In this document: positions 37,174 to 46,571 of the stretch, piece by piece
How positions within the stretch are numbered: the stretch's first letter is position 1
Layout: each line of letters begins with the position of its first letter
From: Thermoleophilia bacterium
Lineage (GTDB): Bacteria > Actinomycetota > Thermoleophilia > Gaiellales > JAICJC01
DNA: 64,000 bases
Direction: 5' to 3'
Assembly (NCBI GenBank): GCA_025934255.1
Contig: JAICYJ010000006.1
Span: 18,602 to 82,601, forward strand
Program-made: the position numbers and the translations under genes
Notes under the pieces: generated by a model
The model's input: the letters and a program-made list of their open reading frames with translations, nothing else
What the model was told of the DNA's origin: nothing
Databases searched by the model: none

Positions 37174-38094
37174 ATGAAACACCAGACTCGATGGGCGCTC
37201 TTCGCACTGGCGTGCGTTGTTCCCGTGGCCATCCCGATGGTCGCCGCCACACCGGCGAACGCGGCTCGGATCCACGGCCAGCACGTGCGGCTATTGCGCA
37301 TGGGCGACCACGGCCCTTTGGTGGGGACGCTGCAACACCTCCTGAAGCTGCCGGTTGACGGCATCTTCGGGCGGCACACGCGGCGCGCCGTGAAGCAGTT
37401 CCAGCGTGGGCACCACCTGCTGGTGGACGGCCAGGTCGGCCCGCAAACCTGGAAGGCTTTGCTTCGGCACCGTCACAAGGCGGCACGGTCACGGCGCGCA
37501 CACGGCGACGGCATCCTGCGGCTGGGGGACCGCAGGCCTGCCGTGGCCCGTGTCCAGCGGATGCTGCACATCCGGGTCAATAGCCTGTACGACCGCCGGA
37601 CATGGCTGGCGGTGCGGCGGTTCCAGCGCCGGCACCACCTGCTGGTGGACGGCGAGGTCGGGCCGCAGACGATGCTGGCACTGCACCGGGCGTCGCGTGG
37701 CGGGAGCGGGAACCGGCACCCGTCCCACCATGCGACGCTGGGGACGCGGCTGGTGCGGGTGGCGAAGCGCTACGTCGGCGTCCGCTACCGCTGGGGCGGC
37801 GAGTCTCCCAGCCGCGGCTTTGACTGCTCCGGCCTCGTCCAGTACTCGTTCGCGCAGCTGGGCGTGTCGGTGCCCCGCGTCACCTACGACCAGTGGCACG
37901 CCGGCAGGCACATCAGCCGCAGCCACCTGCGCCGCGGCGACCTCGTGTTCTTCCACCACCTCGGCCACGTCGGCATCTTCCTGGGCCACGGCTGGTTCCT
38001 GCACGCGCCGCGCACCGGCGAGCGCGTCCATGCGTCGTCGATGGGGAACGGCTGGTATGACCGGCACTACGACGGTGCCGTGCGCATCGGCTGA
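37174..38094 (+). CDS. Secreted NlpC/P60 peptidoglycan endopeptidase with two peptidoglycan-binding domains
   Basis: 306 aa. Sec signal peptide with cleavage after ANA (residue 30). Two PG_binding_1 repeats (about 38-97 and 115-172), each containing a V-D/Y-x-x-F/Y-x-x-x-T core followed by V-x-x-FQR-x-HHLLVDGxVGPQT. C-terminal NlpC/P60 cysteine peptidase (about 188-306) with catalytic Cys218 (GFDCSGLVQYSF), His265 (GHVGIF) and third residue His277. Cleaves the peptide stems of peptidoglycan in the wall during growth or division. The 3' end is 6 bp from the convergent pcrA stop. Confidence 0.95.
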   Translation: MKHQTRWALFALACVVPVAIPMVAATPANAARIHGQHVRLLRMGDHGPLVGTLQHLLKLPVDGIFGRHTRRAVKQFQRGHHLLVDGQVGPQTWKALLRHRHKAARSRRAHGDGILRLGDRRPAVARVQRMLHIRVNSLYDRRTWLAVRRFQRRHHLLVDGEVGPQTMLALHRASRGGSGNRHPSHHATLGTRLVRVAKRYVGVRYRWGGESPSRGFDCSGLVQYSFAQLGVSVPRVTYDQWHAGRHISRSHLRRGDLVFFHHLGHVGIFLGHGWFLHAPRTGERVHASSMGNGWYDRHYDGAVRIG

Positions 38095-38100
38095 GCCGGC

Positions 38101-40287
38101 TCAGATCTTGGTCAGCGGCGCGTAGCCGAGCACCAGACGGCGCTCGGAGCGGTCCTCGCGGAAACGCACCGTGACCGTGCCGTCGCCGGAGAGCGCGGTG
38201 ACCACGCCCTCGCCCAGCGTGGCATGCGCCACCTCGTCGCCCAGCGAAAGGTCGATCCGCGGCAGCTCCGGCGCCTCGAAGGCCCGCCGCGGCGTGCCGG
38301 TGGCGGTGCTGCCGCCCTGCCCGGACGCGGCCCAGGCCGGCGCCTGCCGCTCCCACTCGATGCCCTCCGACGGAAGCTCCTCCAGGAACCGCGACGAGCG
38401 GTTGAACCCGCGCGCGCCGAAGATGGTGCGGGCGCGAGCGTAGGTGAGCGTGAGCGTGCGCCGCGCGCGGGTCATGCCCACGTAGCAGAGCCGGCGCTCC
38501 TCGCCCTCGTTGCCCTCGTCCAGCGAGCGCTGGTGTGGGAACAGCCCCTCCTCGAGGCCGATCATGAACACGACCGGGAACTCGAGCCCCTTGGCGTTGT
38601 GCAGCGTCATCAGCGTCACCCGGCCGCGGTCCTCGTCGATCGCGTCCTGATCGGTGTACAGCGAGATCTCCTGCAGGAACGCGCTCATCCGCGACGACTC
38701 CTCCACCTGCTCGCCGCGCTGGTCGAACTCGCGGGCCACGCCCACCAGCTCGCGCAGGTTCTCGAGCCGGCCCTGCGACTCGATCGTGCGCTCCGCCTCG
38801 AGCATCTCGGCGTAGCCGCTCTCCAGCAGCACCCGCTCCATCAGGTCGCCCACCGGGGCGGCATCGGCGCCGTCTCGGAGCTCCTCGATCAGCTCCCGGA
38901 AGCGGGTCACGCTGGAGGCGGCGGCCGCGCCCAGCGGCGCCGCCTCCACGTCCAGCATGGCGTCCCACAGCGTCACGCCCAGCGCCCGCGAGTGCGCGCT
39001 CAGCCGATCCAGGGAGGTGTTGCCGATGCCGCGCCGGGGCTGGTTCACGATCCGCCGCAGCGACACCTCGTCGGACGGGTTGTCGAGCACCTGCAGGTAG
39101 GCGATCAGGTCCTTCACCTCGGCCCGCTCGTAGAACTTGGGTCCGCCCACCACCCGGTAGTCGATGCCCTGGCGGGTGAGCAGGTCCTCCAGCACCCGCG
39201 ACTGGGCGTTCATGCGGTAGAAGACCGCGATCTCGCTGGGATTGGCGCCGTCGTCAAGCGCCGACTGGATGCGGCCGGCCACGTACCGGGCCTCGGCGTG
39301 CTCGTCCTCGGCCTCGACCACCCGCACCACGTCGCCGGCGCCGAGGTCCGACCACAGCCGCTTCGGCTTGCGATCGCGATTGTGCTCGATCACGCTGTTG
39401 GCGGCGTCCAGGATCGTCTGGGTGGAGCGGTAGTTCTGCTCGAGCGCGATCACGACGGCGTTCGGGAAATCCTGCTCGAACTCGCTGATGTTGCGGATGT
39501 CGGCGCCGCGGAAGGCGTAGATCGACTGATCCTGGTCGCCCACCACCGCCAGGTTGCGGTGCTTCTCGGCCAGGATCGAGACCAGCTTGAACTGGGCGTG
39601 GTTGGTGTCCTGGTACTCGTCGACCATCACGTAGCGGAACGCCTGCTGCCAGTGGCGCCGCGCCTCGGGCACCCGCTCCAGCAGTAACACGGTCTTCATG
39701 ATCAGGTCGTCGAAGTCCATCGCGTTGGCCTCCGACAGCCGCCGCTCGTAGAGGTCGTAGACCGAGGCCACCGCCTCCTCGAAGAAGCCACCCACCTGTT
39801 CCCGGTAGAGCTCGGCGGTCAGCAACCGGTCCTTGGCGTGGGAAATGGCGCCGTGCACGGCCCGCGGCACGAACCGCTTGGGATCCTTCCCCAGGTCCTC
39901 GATGCAGCTCTTCACCAGCCGCACCTGGTCGGCCTGGTCGTAGATCGTGAAGTTCGACCGGTACCCGATCAGCTCGGCGTCGCGGCGCAGCATGCGCCCG
40001 CAGGCGGAGTGGAACGTCATCACCCACATGCGGGCGGCGATGCGGCCGCCCACCAGCTGCTGCACACGCTCCTTCATCTCGGTCGCGGCGCGGTTGGTGA
40101 AGGTGATCGCAAGCACCTCGGTGGGCGAGGCCAGCTCCTGGTCGATCAGGTGCGCGATGCGGTGGGTGAGCACGCGCGTCTTGCCGGAACCGGCCCCCGC
40201 CACCACCAGCAGCGGGCCCTCCGTGCACAGCACCGCCTCGCGCTGCTGGGGATTCAGGGCCTCCAGCGTGGCCGCGGGGGCCGCCAT
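38101..40287 (-). CDS. pcrA: ATP-dependent DNA helicase PcrA/UvrD
   Basis: 728 aa from ATG 40285-40287; the open frame continues to 40365 but the alignment-like start is LEALNPQQREAVL. Superfamily 1A helicase motifs in order: Q motif LNPQQREAV, motif I GAGSGKT, Ia TFTNRAATEMKER, II VDEYQDTN, III VGDQDQSIYAFRGAD, IV LEQNYRST, V TLHNAKGLEFPVVF, VI YVGMTRARRTL. A C-terminal tail ends in SLGDEVAHATLGEGVVTALSGDGTVTVRF, the Tudor-like RNA-polymerase-contacting domain of PcrA. 3'-5' helicase in nucleotide excision repair and removal of stalled complexes. Confidence 0.97.
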   Translation of the reverse strand: MAAPAATLEALNPQQREAVLCTEGPLLVVAGAGSGKTRVLTHRIAHLIDQELASPTEVLAITFTNRAATEMKERVQQLVGGRIAARMWVMTFHSACGRMLRRDAELIGYRSNFTIYDQADQVRLVKSCIEDLGKDPKRFVPRAVHGAISHAKDRLLTAELYREQVGGFFEEAVASVYDLYERRLSEANAMDFDDLIMKTVLLLERVPEARRHWQQAFRYVMVDEYQDTNHAQFKLVSILAEKHRNLAVVGDQDQSIYAFRGADIRNISEFEQDFPNAVVIALEQNYRSTQTILDAANSVIEHNRDRKPKRLWSDLGAGDVVRVVEAEDEHAEARYVAGRIQSALDDGANPSEIAVFYRMNAQSRVLEDLLTRQGIDYRVVGGPKFYERAEVKDLIAYLQVLDNPSDEVSLRRIVNQPRRGIGNTSLDRLSAHSRALGVTLWDAMLDVEAAPLGAAAASSVTRFRELIEELRDGADAAPVGDLMERVLLESGYAEMLEAERTIESQGRLENLRELVGVAREFDQRGEQVEESSRMSAFLQEISLYTDQDAIDEDRGRVTLMTLHNAKGLEFPVVFMIGLEEGLFPHQRSLDEGNEGEERRLCYVGMTRARRTLTLTYARARTIFGARGFNRSSRFLEELPSEGIEWERQAPAWAASGQGGSTATGTPRRAFEAPELPRIDLSLGDEVAHATLGEGVVTALSGDGTVTVRFREDRSERRLVLGYAPLTKI

Positions 40288-40361
40288 CAGCCGGCGCTCG
40301 TTTCGGGTGCTGCGGCGGCTGAAGCGAGGGTCACAAAGGGATTCTAGTTGCCGCCCCGGGA

Positions 40362-40397
40362 GCACCGGGCGGGCGCGTCCCAGACGCCCCCCGGTGC
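40362..40397 (-). terminator. Strong hairpin between Ig-repeat gene and pcrA
   Basis: Arms 40362-40369 (GCACCGGG) and 40390-40397 (CCCGGTGC) extend through a one-base bulge into 40371-40375/40385-40389 (GGGCG/CGCCC). Thirteen G/C-rich pairs right after the 40412 stop. No T run follows, so termination would depend on the stem or on Rho. Confidence 0.5.
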
Positions 40398-40411
40398 CCG
40401 GCTGGAACCAT

Positions 40412-42997
40412 CTAACCCACCCGCACCGTCACGCTGCGGCTGGTGCCGGTCGCGTTACCTGCGGTGGCGGCCGCCACCACCCGGAACACGTAGCGGCCGC
40501 TGACGCGGGGCAGCAACGTCGCAGTGAACCGCGAACGGGCGCTGAGGTGCGGTGTGGAGACCGTCACCCATCCCCGCCTGGTCAGCAGCTGCACCCGCAC
40601 GGCTGCGCCCGGGTGGGCCGGCCGCACGCTGCCGGACAGGTGGATCGTGCCGCCGCGGCGCACCCGCGACCGGGCCGCCGACAGGCTCACGCGCTGTCCC
40701 ACGACGACGGTGCGGACGTCGCTCTCGGCCTCGCTCCCCACGATCACCACGCGGTAGTCGGTGGTGGTGCGGGGACGCACGGTCCAGGAGGCATCACCAT
40801 CGGCGCCGGTCACCCGCACGCCCGCGTCGGAGAACCCGGCCTGCCCGGCCGGGCGGCTCTCCAGCCGCAGGCTGGTGCCGGCCAGCGGATTGCCGTTGGC
40901 GGTAGCCCGGTAGCGCAGCCGCGCCGAGCCGCCGGCGGTGATGCGCGACGGGACGGACAGCGCCGACAGCGCCACCAGCGCCGGGTCGGCCACCGCAAAC
41001 TGCCACATGACCGGTCCGGCCACGTTGCCGGACGTGTCTGCCACGGTCACGGCGACCGTGTGCACGCCCGCGCCGAGGTTCCCCGGCGCGTAGACGAAGT
41101 GGCCGGAGCCGAAGCTGCCCCAGGACGTCACGTCAGAGCCGTCGACGGTCACCCGCAGCGTGTCGTTGTCGACGCCTGTGCCGTCGTCGCTGACCGCAAA
41201 CCCGATCGGGGTCGCCCCCACCACCGTCGTTCCCGGCAGCGGGCTGCGCTGGGCGATCACGGGCGGCGTCTCGTCGCGCACCTGGAACGACCAGGAAAGC
41301 AGCGGGGACACGTTCCCGGATCGGTCGCTGGCACGCGCGGAGACGGTGTGGCTGCCGTAGCCGAGCGGATCCGCCGGCACGTAGGCGAAGCGGCCGCCCG
41401 CCAGCACCCCGCGGGCGGTCACGTCGCGGCCGTCCACGGTCAGCGAGATCGAGGCCGGATCCAGCCCGGTGCCCGCGTCGGAGACGGCGAACGAGATCGC
41501 CGGGGTGCGGTCGGCGCACGCGGATCCGTCATCGGGACGCACGTCGCCCAGCACCGGCGGCGTCGCGTCGATCACGTCGAAGCCCCACTGCTGGGGCGCC
41601 ATCGCGTTGCCGTAGCGATCCGACGCGGAGACGCTGATCGTGTGGTGGCCGTAGGCCAGGTCGGCCGCCGGGACGTAGCCAAAGTGGCCGTCGATCAGCG
41701 TGCCGAACGGCGCCACGTCCGACCCGTCGAGCAGCACGTGCAGCGTCGCCGGATCGATGCCGCTGCCGTCGTCGGCGAGCGTGAAGGCAAGCGGCGGGCG
41801 GCGCAGCTCGCCGCCGCTGCCGGCCAGCGGTGCGGCGTTGCTCAGCACCGGCGGCAGCGCATCCACCACCCGGAACGTCCAGAATCCGTCCCGGTGGTTG
41901 CCGGCCTGGTCGGTGGCGCTCCAGGTGACGGTGTGGACGCCGAAGGCGAGGTCGGCCGGTGGCTGGTAGAAGGCATCCGCGCCGCTGACCGCCATCGGCT
42001 GGCCGTCCACCCACGCCTGGAAGTCGGACAGGCCGCTGGGGCCGGGGTCGACGGAGAAGCTGACCACCGGCTGTCGCTGCGTGGTGTCGGCCGGCGCCGT
42101 CGCCATCGCGGTGGGTGCGTGGCTGTCGACGCGGGTCGTGAATGGCACCTCAACCGCCTCGCCGGCGGCGTCGGCCACCCGCACCACGAGGTCATGGCTG
42201 CCGTCGGTCAGGTGCGACGGAGTCAGGCAGAGACCGTGCATGTAGCTGGGGTCGCCGGGCTGCGCCACGGCGCCGACGGCCAGCGCGTGCGAGTCCAGCA
42301 CCGAGGCCAGGTTGTCGCGCAGCTGGGACGAGGCCACGCCGGAGCCGGCGTCGGATGCCGACACGGTGGCGCAGACGGCCTGCGCCTGGTTCAGCCACTG
42401 CCCCGAGGCAAGCGGGCCGGTCACGGTCGCGAGCGGCGCGGTGTCGTCGCGGAGCAGGGCTTCCATCGATACCACCCGCAAGTTGTTCGACCACTTGTTG
42501 CTGAAGGAGTGGTCGGCGAGGCTGGTCAGGAACAGGCCGACGTTGCTGTTTCCGGCCGGGATCTTCCAGCTGGCGGTGCCGTCATCGGAGGCTGTGTGCA
42601 GCTGCGGCTGCGACGCGTAGGCGAAGTTGCGCAGGCGCGCCTTCATGAAGACGCGGGTATCGGCCGTGGTCGCGTAGCTGACCGTGACCGAGCCGGAGGC
42701 GATCGAGACGGTGGGAGGCGTCTCCCAAGACCAGAAGGCCAGGCCTCCGGCCCTGACGTCGCCACGCGCGAACAGGCGCAGCGACGTCGGCGCCGGCACG
42801 TCGGCGTCGGCGCAGGGCCCGGGCCGGCTGCTGAACGAGCACCCCCAGAAGCCGCCGTCGTGGCTCAGCGTCCAGCCATCGGTGCTCTTGGAGGTATCCA
42901 TGGCCATGTGGTAGGTGCCGGCCAGCGCGGGCGGCGCGATCGCAAGCGGCGCGGCCAGCGCGGCGGCAGAGCAGAGCATCAGGAGCAGACGTTTCAC
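40412..42997 (-). CDS. Secreted multidomain Ig-like repeat protein
   Basis: 861 aa with a Sec signal peptide (residues 1-26, ALA). Residues 27-185 form a beta-rich N-terminal domain with a paired-cysteine loop (GCSFSSRPGPC). Then Ig-like modules: four repeats of about 95 residues beginning at about 290, each with a PPV-x entry (except the first), a D-D/S-G-S/T-G-x-D/N stretch, V/L-D-G-x-x-V, and an A-Y/G-x-H-T-V/I core followed by A-S/T-D-x-x-G-N. The last 200 residues are further beta-sandwich domains ending GRYVFRVVAAATAGNA. Likely cell-surface or matrix adhesin or a carbohydrate-associated scaffold; no catalytic motif. Confidence 0.8.
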   Translation of the reverse strand: MKRLLLMLCSAAALAAPLAIAPPALAGTYHMAMDTSKSTDGWTLSHDGGFWGCSFSSRPGPCADADVPAPTSLRLFARGDVRAGGLAFWSWETPPTVSIASGSVTVSYATTADTRVFMKARLRNFAYASQPQLHTASDDGTASWKIPAGNSNVGLFLTSLADHSFSNKWSNNLRVVSMEALLRDDTAPLATVTGPLASGQWLNQAQAVCATVSASDAGSGVASSQLRDNLASVLDSHALAVGAVAQPGDPSYMHGLCLTPSHLTDGSHDLVVRVADAAGEAVEVPFTTRVDSHAPTAMATAPADTTQRQPVVSFSVDPGPSGLSDFQAWVDGQPMAVSGADAFYQPPADLAFGVHTVTWSATDQAGNHRDGFWTFRVVDALPPVLSNAAPLAGSGGELRRPPLAFTLADDGSGIDPATLHVLLDGSDVAPFGTLIDGHFGYVPAADLAYGHHTISVSASDRYGNAMAPQQWGFDVIDATPPVLGDVRPDDGSACADRTPAISFAVSDAGTGLDPASISLTVDGRDVTARGVLAGGRFAYVPADPLGYGSHTVSARASDRSGNVSPLLSWSFQVRDETPPVIAQRSPLPGTTVVGATPIGFAVSDDGTGVDNDTLRVTVDGSDVTSWGSFGSGHFVYAPGNLGAGVHTVAVTVADTSGNVAGPVMWQFAVADPALVALSALSVPSRITAGGSARLRYRATANGNPLAGTSLRLESRPAGQAGFSDAGVRVTGADGDASWTVRPRTTTDYRVVIVGSEAESDVRTVVVGQRVSLSAARSRVRRGGTIHLSGSVRPAHPGAAVRVQLLTRRGWVTVSTPHLSARSRFTATLLPRVSGRYVFRVVAAATAGNATGTSRSVTVRVG

Positions 42998-43098
42998 GGA
43001 GCCGGGGTCCTTTCGGGGCGGAGCGGGTTGACCGGCTCATGGTGATCGCGGACGCCGTCACGGATCCAGACCCGATCGTCGCCGAAGCCGTGACGAAC

Positions 43099-43140
43099 CT
43101 GTCACGACTGCCGTGACAGATGGCGGCTCGGGACTACCCT
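43099..43140 (+). promoter_or_regulatory. Palindromic operator overlapping the promoter of the HAD-like gene
   Basis: Perfect inverted repeat CTGTCACG-ACTGC-CGTGACAG (43099-43119). GTGACA inside its right arm (43114 region) is 16 bp from the -10-like TACCCT (43135-43140), itself 7 nt from the GTG start. Two further CGTCAC/CCGTGACG half-sites lie just upstream near 43058 and 43088. The arrangement suggests a dimeric repressor or activator site. Confidence 0.55.
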
Positions 43141-43147
43141 GCGGCCC

Positions 43148-43756
43148 GTGGATGCGGTCATCTTTGCGGAGGACGCGCTCGCCCCGGGCGATCGCCTGTG
43201 GAACGACGCCGTGGAGCACCTGGCCCGCAAGCTGGGCCGGGTGACGCCGCTCGATCCGGCCACGGTGTCCGACGACCGCTGCGTGGCGCTGCAGCAGCTG
43301 GAGGCATGGGCCGGCGAGGAGGTGTCGAGCTGGCAGCTGGAGCTGGCCCGCTTCTACGAGGAGCACATCCCGGTCTACGTGCGCCCCGACCCGGCCCTGA
43401 ACGGCGTTGTGCGGCAGATGTCGGCGGCCGGCGTGCGGATCGCCGCCTGGTCACCCGGCCCGGCCGAGGTGGGCGCGATCGTGAGCCACTTCCTGGGGCT
43501 GTCGCGGAGGTTCGAGCTGGAGCGGGTCGAGGCCAGCCACGCCGGTCCCGTCAACCTGATCGCGGAGCTGGGGCTGGACCCCGAGGCGGCCCTGGTGGTG
43601 TCGGCCTCGCCGCACGTGATCGCTGAGGCCAAGCACGCCGGCGCCGCCACCGCCGCCGCCGTCTGGACGGGTGGATCCCGCGAAGACCTGCTGGCCGTGC
43701 TGCCGAGCTACCTGGCCGAGACGCCCCACGAGCTGCCCGCGCTCGTCGCCGGCTGA
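43148..43756 (+). CDS. HAD-superfamily-like protein lacking the catalytic aspartate
   Basis: 202 aa from GTG 43148, after TACCCT (43135-43140). The fold order is that of phosphoglycolate-phosphatase-type HADs: an N-terminal strand AVIFAEDAL, a helical cap (residues 20-75), a motif II-like strand VRIAAWSPGP, and a late ALVVSASPHVIAEAKHAGAATAAAVWTGG corresponding to motif IV and the following helix-strand. In active HADs the first strand reads hhhDxDG; here the nucleophile position is Ala (A-E-D), so ordinary phosphatase chemistry is unlikely. Could be a binding or regulatory relic. Convergent with thrB, 0 bp between stops. Confidence 0.65.
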   Translation: MDAVIFAEDALAPGDRLWNDAVEHLARKLGRVTPLDPATVSDDRCVALQQLEAWAGEEVSSWQLELARFYEEHIPVYVRPDPALNGVVRQMSAAGVRIAAWSPGPAEVGAIVSHFLGLSRRFELERVEASHAGPVNLIAELGLDPEAALVVSASPHVIAEAKHAGAATAAAVWTGGSREDLLAVLPSYLAETPHELPALVAG

Positions 43757-44632
43757 TCAGTCGATCGAAACGCCCTGCTCGGCAACCGCGACCGCGCGCG
43801 CGGACGCACCGCTGAGCCCGGCGAGACGCCCGGCCACGCCCTGCTCAGAGCCGGGCAGGCACCACACGAGCACGCTCGGTCCGGCGCCCGAGAGGGTCGC
43901 TCCCAGCACGGCGTGGTCGCCGGCCACGCGCTCACGCACCGCCGACAGCAGCGGCGCCAGCGGCGCCCGGTAGGGCTCGTGCAGGCGGTCGTCGAGCGCG
44001 TCGCCGAGCAGGTCGGCATCCCCCGACCCCAGCGCGGCCACCAGCAGGGCCGCCCGCGCGGCGTTGTGCACGGCGTCGGCGTGCGGCACCTGATCCGGCA
44101 GCGCCGCCCGCGCCTGGTCGGTCGACAGGCGCCGCTTGGCCACCACCGTCACGAACCCGGCCTCCGGGACGCCGAAGCCGATCGCGGACACCCCGCCGGC
44201 GCCGGTCCAGGCCAGCGTGAGACCGCCATTCAGGGCCGCCGCGACGTTGTCGGGGTGCCCCTCCAGCTCGGTCGCCAGGCCCAGCAGGTCGCGCGGCGGC
44301 CGGTCGTGCCAGGCGTCGGCCGCCACCAGGCCGGCCACGATCGTGGCCGCGCTCGAGCCGAGGCCGCGCGCGAACGGCACCTCGTTGTGCATGTCGAAGG
44401 ACAGCCCGGCCGGATCGCCGCCGGCGGCCACGAACGCGCGCAGGAACAGGTTGTCCAGGCCCGCCGGAGCCTCACCGGCGCCCTCCCCTGCCACCGTCAC
44501 CTGCATCTCGGATCCCGCCGCCGCGCTGATCTCGACCCGGTTTCGGATGTCCAGCGCCAGCGCCAGGCAGTCGAACCCGGGGCCGAGGTTGGCCGAGGAG
44601 GCGGGCGCGCTCACGACCAGCGCGTCAGACAA
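43757..44632 (-). CDS. thrB: Homoserine kinase
   Basis: 291 aa GHMP kinase. Motif 1 [25 protein letters not shown]-binding motif 2 [20 protein letters not shown], motif 3 GAGPSVLVW. Phosphorylates homoserine on the way to threonine. Start overlaps the thrC stop by 8 bp, so the two are translationally coupled. Order trkA, trkA, thrC, thrB on this strand, with hom on the other. Confidence 0.96.
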   Translation of the reverse strand: MSDALVVSAPASSANLGPGFDCLALALDIRNRVEISAAAGSEMQVTVAGEGAGEAPAGLDNLFLRAFVAAGGDPAGLSFDMHNEVPFARGLGSSAATIVAGLVAADAWHDRPPRDLLGLATELEGHPDNVAAALNGGLTLAWTGAGGVSAIGFGVPEAGFVTVVAKRRLSTDQARAALPDQVPHADAVHNAARAALLVAALGSGDADLLGDALDDRLHEPYRAPLAPLLSAVRERVAGDHAVLGATLSGAGPSVLVWCLPGSEQGVAGRLAGLSGASARAVAVAEQGVSID

Positions 44633-45671
44633 GCGCCGGCTCCTCGGCGAACGCGAGCTCCTCGAGCCGCTCGACCGCCGGCGGACAGCGCATGATCTCG
44701 GCGCCCTCCTGGCCGGCCGTGTCGGGATCCTTCAGCCCGTGGCCGGTGAGCACGCAGACCACGCGCGCGCCCGGCTCCACCAGCCCATCGCGCGCCGCCT
44801 CAAGCAGCGCCGCCACGGATGCCGCCGAGGCCGGCTCGCAGAACACGCCCTCCTCCTGGGCCAGCAGCCGGTAGGCGGCCAGGATGTCCTCGTCGGGGAC
44901 GGCGCGGATACCGCCATGCGACTGCTCGACCGCCTGCAGCGCCTGATCGAGCCGGGCCGGGTTCCCGATCCGGATCGCCGTCGCGACCGTGGTCGGGTTG
45001 GGCACTGGTGCCCGCGTCACCAGCGGTGCCGCACCGGCCGCCTGGCCCGCCAGCATCCGGGGTGCCACGCCGGACTCGCCGAAGCCCTTCCAGTATGCGG
45101 TGATGTTCCCGCCGTTTCCGACCGGCAAGGCCAGCCAGTCGGGCGCGGTGCCCAGCTGCTCGATCACCTCGAAAGCGGCGGTCTTCTGGCCCTCCAGCCG
45201 GTAGGGGTTGATCGAGTTCAGCAGCGCCATCGGGCGGCGCTCGACCAGCTCTCGCACCAGACGCAGCGCGTCGTCGAAGCTGCCCTGCACGGCGATCACG
45301 CGGGCGCCGCAGATCTGGGCCTGAGCCAGCTTGCCCCGGGCGATGGCACCCTCCGGTAGCACCACCGCCAGCCTGATCCCGGCGCGGCCGCAGTAGGCGG
45401 CGGCCGAGGCGGACGTGTTTCCGGTCGAGGCGCAGACGGCGTGGGTCGCTCCCTCCTCGAGCGCCTTGGACACGGCCATCGTCATGCCCCGGTCCTTGAA
45501 CGAGCCGGTCGGGTTCAGTCCCTCGTACTTGAGGTGCACGTCCAGGCCGGTCAGCGCCGACAGCCGCGGCGCCGGCACCAGCGGCGTCGAGCCCTCGCCC
45601 AGCGACACCACCGGCGTGGCATCGGTGACCGGAAGCCGGTCGCGGTAGCGCTCGATCAGACCGGCGGTCAC
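44625..45671 (-). CDS. thrC: Threonine synthase
   Basis: 348 aa PLP enzyme of the short bacterial/actinobacterial type. PLP lysine Lys59 in [11 protein letters not shown], phosphate-binding [13 protein letters not shown], and an N-terminal [16 protein letters not shown]. Converts O-phosphohomoserine (from ThrB) to threonine. Starts 13 bp after the trkA stop, likely in the same operon. Confidence 0.96.
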   Translation of the reverse strand: MTAGLIERYRDRLPVTDATPVVSLGEGSTPLVPAPRLSALTGLDVHLKYEGLNPTGSFKDRGMTMAVSKALEEGATHAVCASTGNTSASAAAYCGRAGIRLAVVLPEGAIARGKLAQAQICGARVIAVQGSFDDALRLVRELVERRPMALLNSINPYRLEGQKTAAFEVIEQLGTAPDWLALPVGNGGNITAYWKGFGESGVAPRMLAGQAAGAAPLVTRAPVPNPTTVATAIRIGNPARLDQALQAVEQSHGGIRAVPDEDILAAYRLLAQEEGVFCEPASAASVAALLEAARDGLVEPGARVVCVLTGHGLKDPDTAGQEGAEIMRCPPAVERLEELAFAEEPALV

Positions 45672-45684
45672 AGGGCTTCCAGCG

Positions 45685-46344
45685 CTAGGCGGGCATCAGC
45701 TGTTGCTTGAGCTCGTCCTCGACGTCGGGCTCGAGGATCGCCATCACCAGATCGCCCGGCGCCAGCTGCGTCTCGCCGATGGCGATCTCGGCGCGACCGT
45801 CGCGGGTGACCGAGATCAGGCGCGAGCGGTTCGGCAGGTTCAGCTCACGCACGTACTTGCCCGCCGCCGGCGACCCGGAGCCGATCGCGAACTCGACGAT
45901 CTCGAGGTTCTCGCGCTTCAGGTCGATCAGGGTGACCAGCTCGTGCTGCGGCAGCTGGTGCTCGATCAGGGCCAGGATCGTGGCCGTGGCCGAGACGGTC
46001 AGCGTGATCCCGACCATGTCGAAGTGCGGCTGGTTACGCGGGTCGTTGACGCGCGCGATCACCTTCGGCACGCCGTACTTCTCCTTGGCCACCTGGCAGA
46101 CGATGATGTTGTCCTCGTCGTCGCCGGTCACCGCCACCACCAGATCGGCCCGCTCCACCCCGGCCCGCTCCAGCACGAACAGCTCCGTGGCATCGCCCGG
46201 CCGCACCACGTGCTCAAACTTCTCCTCGAGCAGCGCGTAGCGGTCGCGGTCGCCCTCGACCAGCGTCACCTCATGCCCCATCTTCATCAGCGTGGAGGTG
46301 AGGTTGCTGCCCACCTTCCCGCCGCCCACGATCAGGATGTACAT
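45685..46344 (-). CDS. trkA: TrkA-family K+ uptake regulator, complete (RCK_N + RCK_C)
   Basis: 219 aa. N-terminal Rossmann RCK_N (1-130) with [13 protein letters not shown] and the acidic end of strand 2 (VEGD), binding NAD(H) or nucleotide. C-terminal RCK_C (about 140-219) with [18 protein letters not shown] and [13 protein letters not shown]. Cytosolic gating subunit of a Trk/Ktr-type K+ channel; the membrane subunit is not in this window. The ATG (46342-46344) directly abuts repeat copy 2; no Shine-Dalgarno is visible there, so expression probably depends on coupling or on the element. Confidence 0.93.
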   Translation of the reverse strand: MYILIVGGGKVGSNLTSTLMKMGHEVTLVEGDRDRYALLEEKFEHVVRPGDATELFVLERAGVERADLVVAVTGDDEDNIIVCQVAKEKYGVPKVIARVNDPRNQPHFDMVGITLTVSATATILALIEHQLPQHELVTLIDLKRENLEIVEFAIGSGSPAAGKYVRELNLPNRSRLISVTRDGRAEIAIGETQLAPGDLVMAILEPDVEDELKQQLMPA

Positions 46345-46571
46345 CGGATGGTTGATTCCATGGGGTACGTGGATGCTGGGCGCAGGATGGGGCGCGTTGG
46401 ACGTCGGGAGTGTCCGCAGGGCAGGCTGGATGATGTCCTGGCCAAGGACGATCGTGGCGTCCGGCGTGTCCCAGACCTAGGCGCAAGCCATGGCTTGCGC
46501 CGGTCGGGAGCGATCTGCGATGACGCAGATCGCGGACGGAGCGCCGAGTAACTCGTGGAATCAACCATCTT
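46345..46571 (+). repeat. Structured inverted-repeat element, copy 2
   Basis: Exactly fills the space between the stop of the first trkA gene (46571-46573) and the start of the second. Arms 46346-46362 and 46554-46570 pair over 15-16 positions including two G.U. Internal stem 46395-46403 with 46458-46466 (two U.G pairs). Local hairpin 46399-46415 competes with it. Relative to the other copies it carries about 55 bp of extra sequence near the right end that contains a perfect 22-bp palindrome (46480-46501) and a perfect 10-bp hairpin with loop ATGA (46510-46533). Confidence 0.85.

Noticed and set aside
40400..40420. Possible fourth end of the repeat element (TAGATGGTTCCA-like sequence at the Ig-repeat gene stop)
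   Set aside because: Only about ten bases agree, the core is absent and there is no second arm.
39947..43045. 1032-codon plus-strand open frame
   Set aside because: Antisense to pcrA and the Ig-repeat gene, rich in Arg/Pro/Ala/His, no domain; a typical product of high GC.
44136..45359. Plus-strand frames opposite thrB and thrC
   Set aside because: Antisense to well-supported GHMP kinase and PLP enzyme genes.
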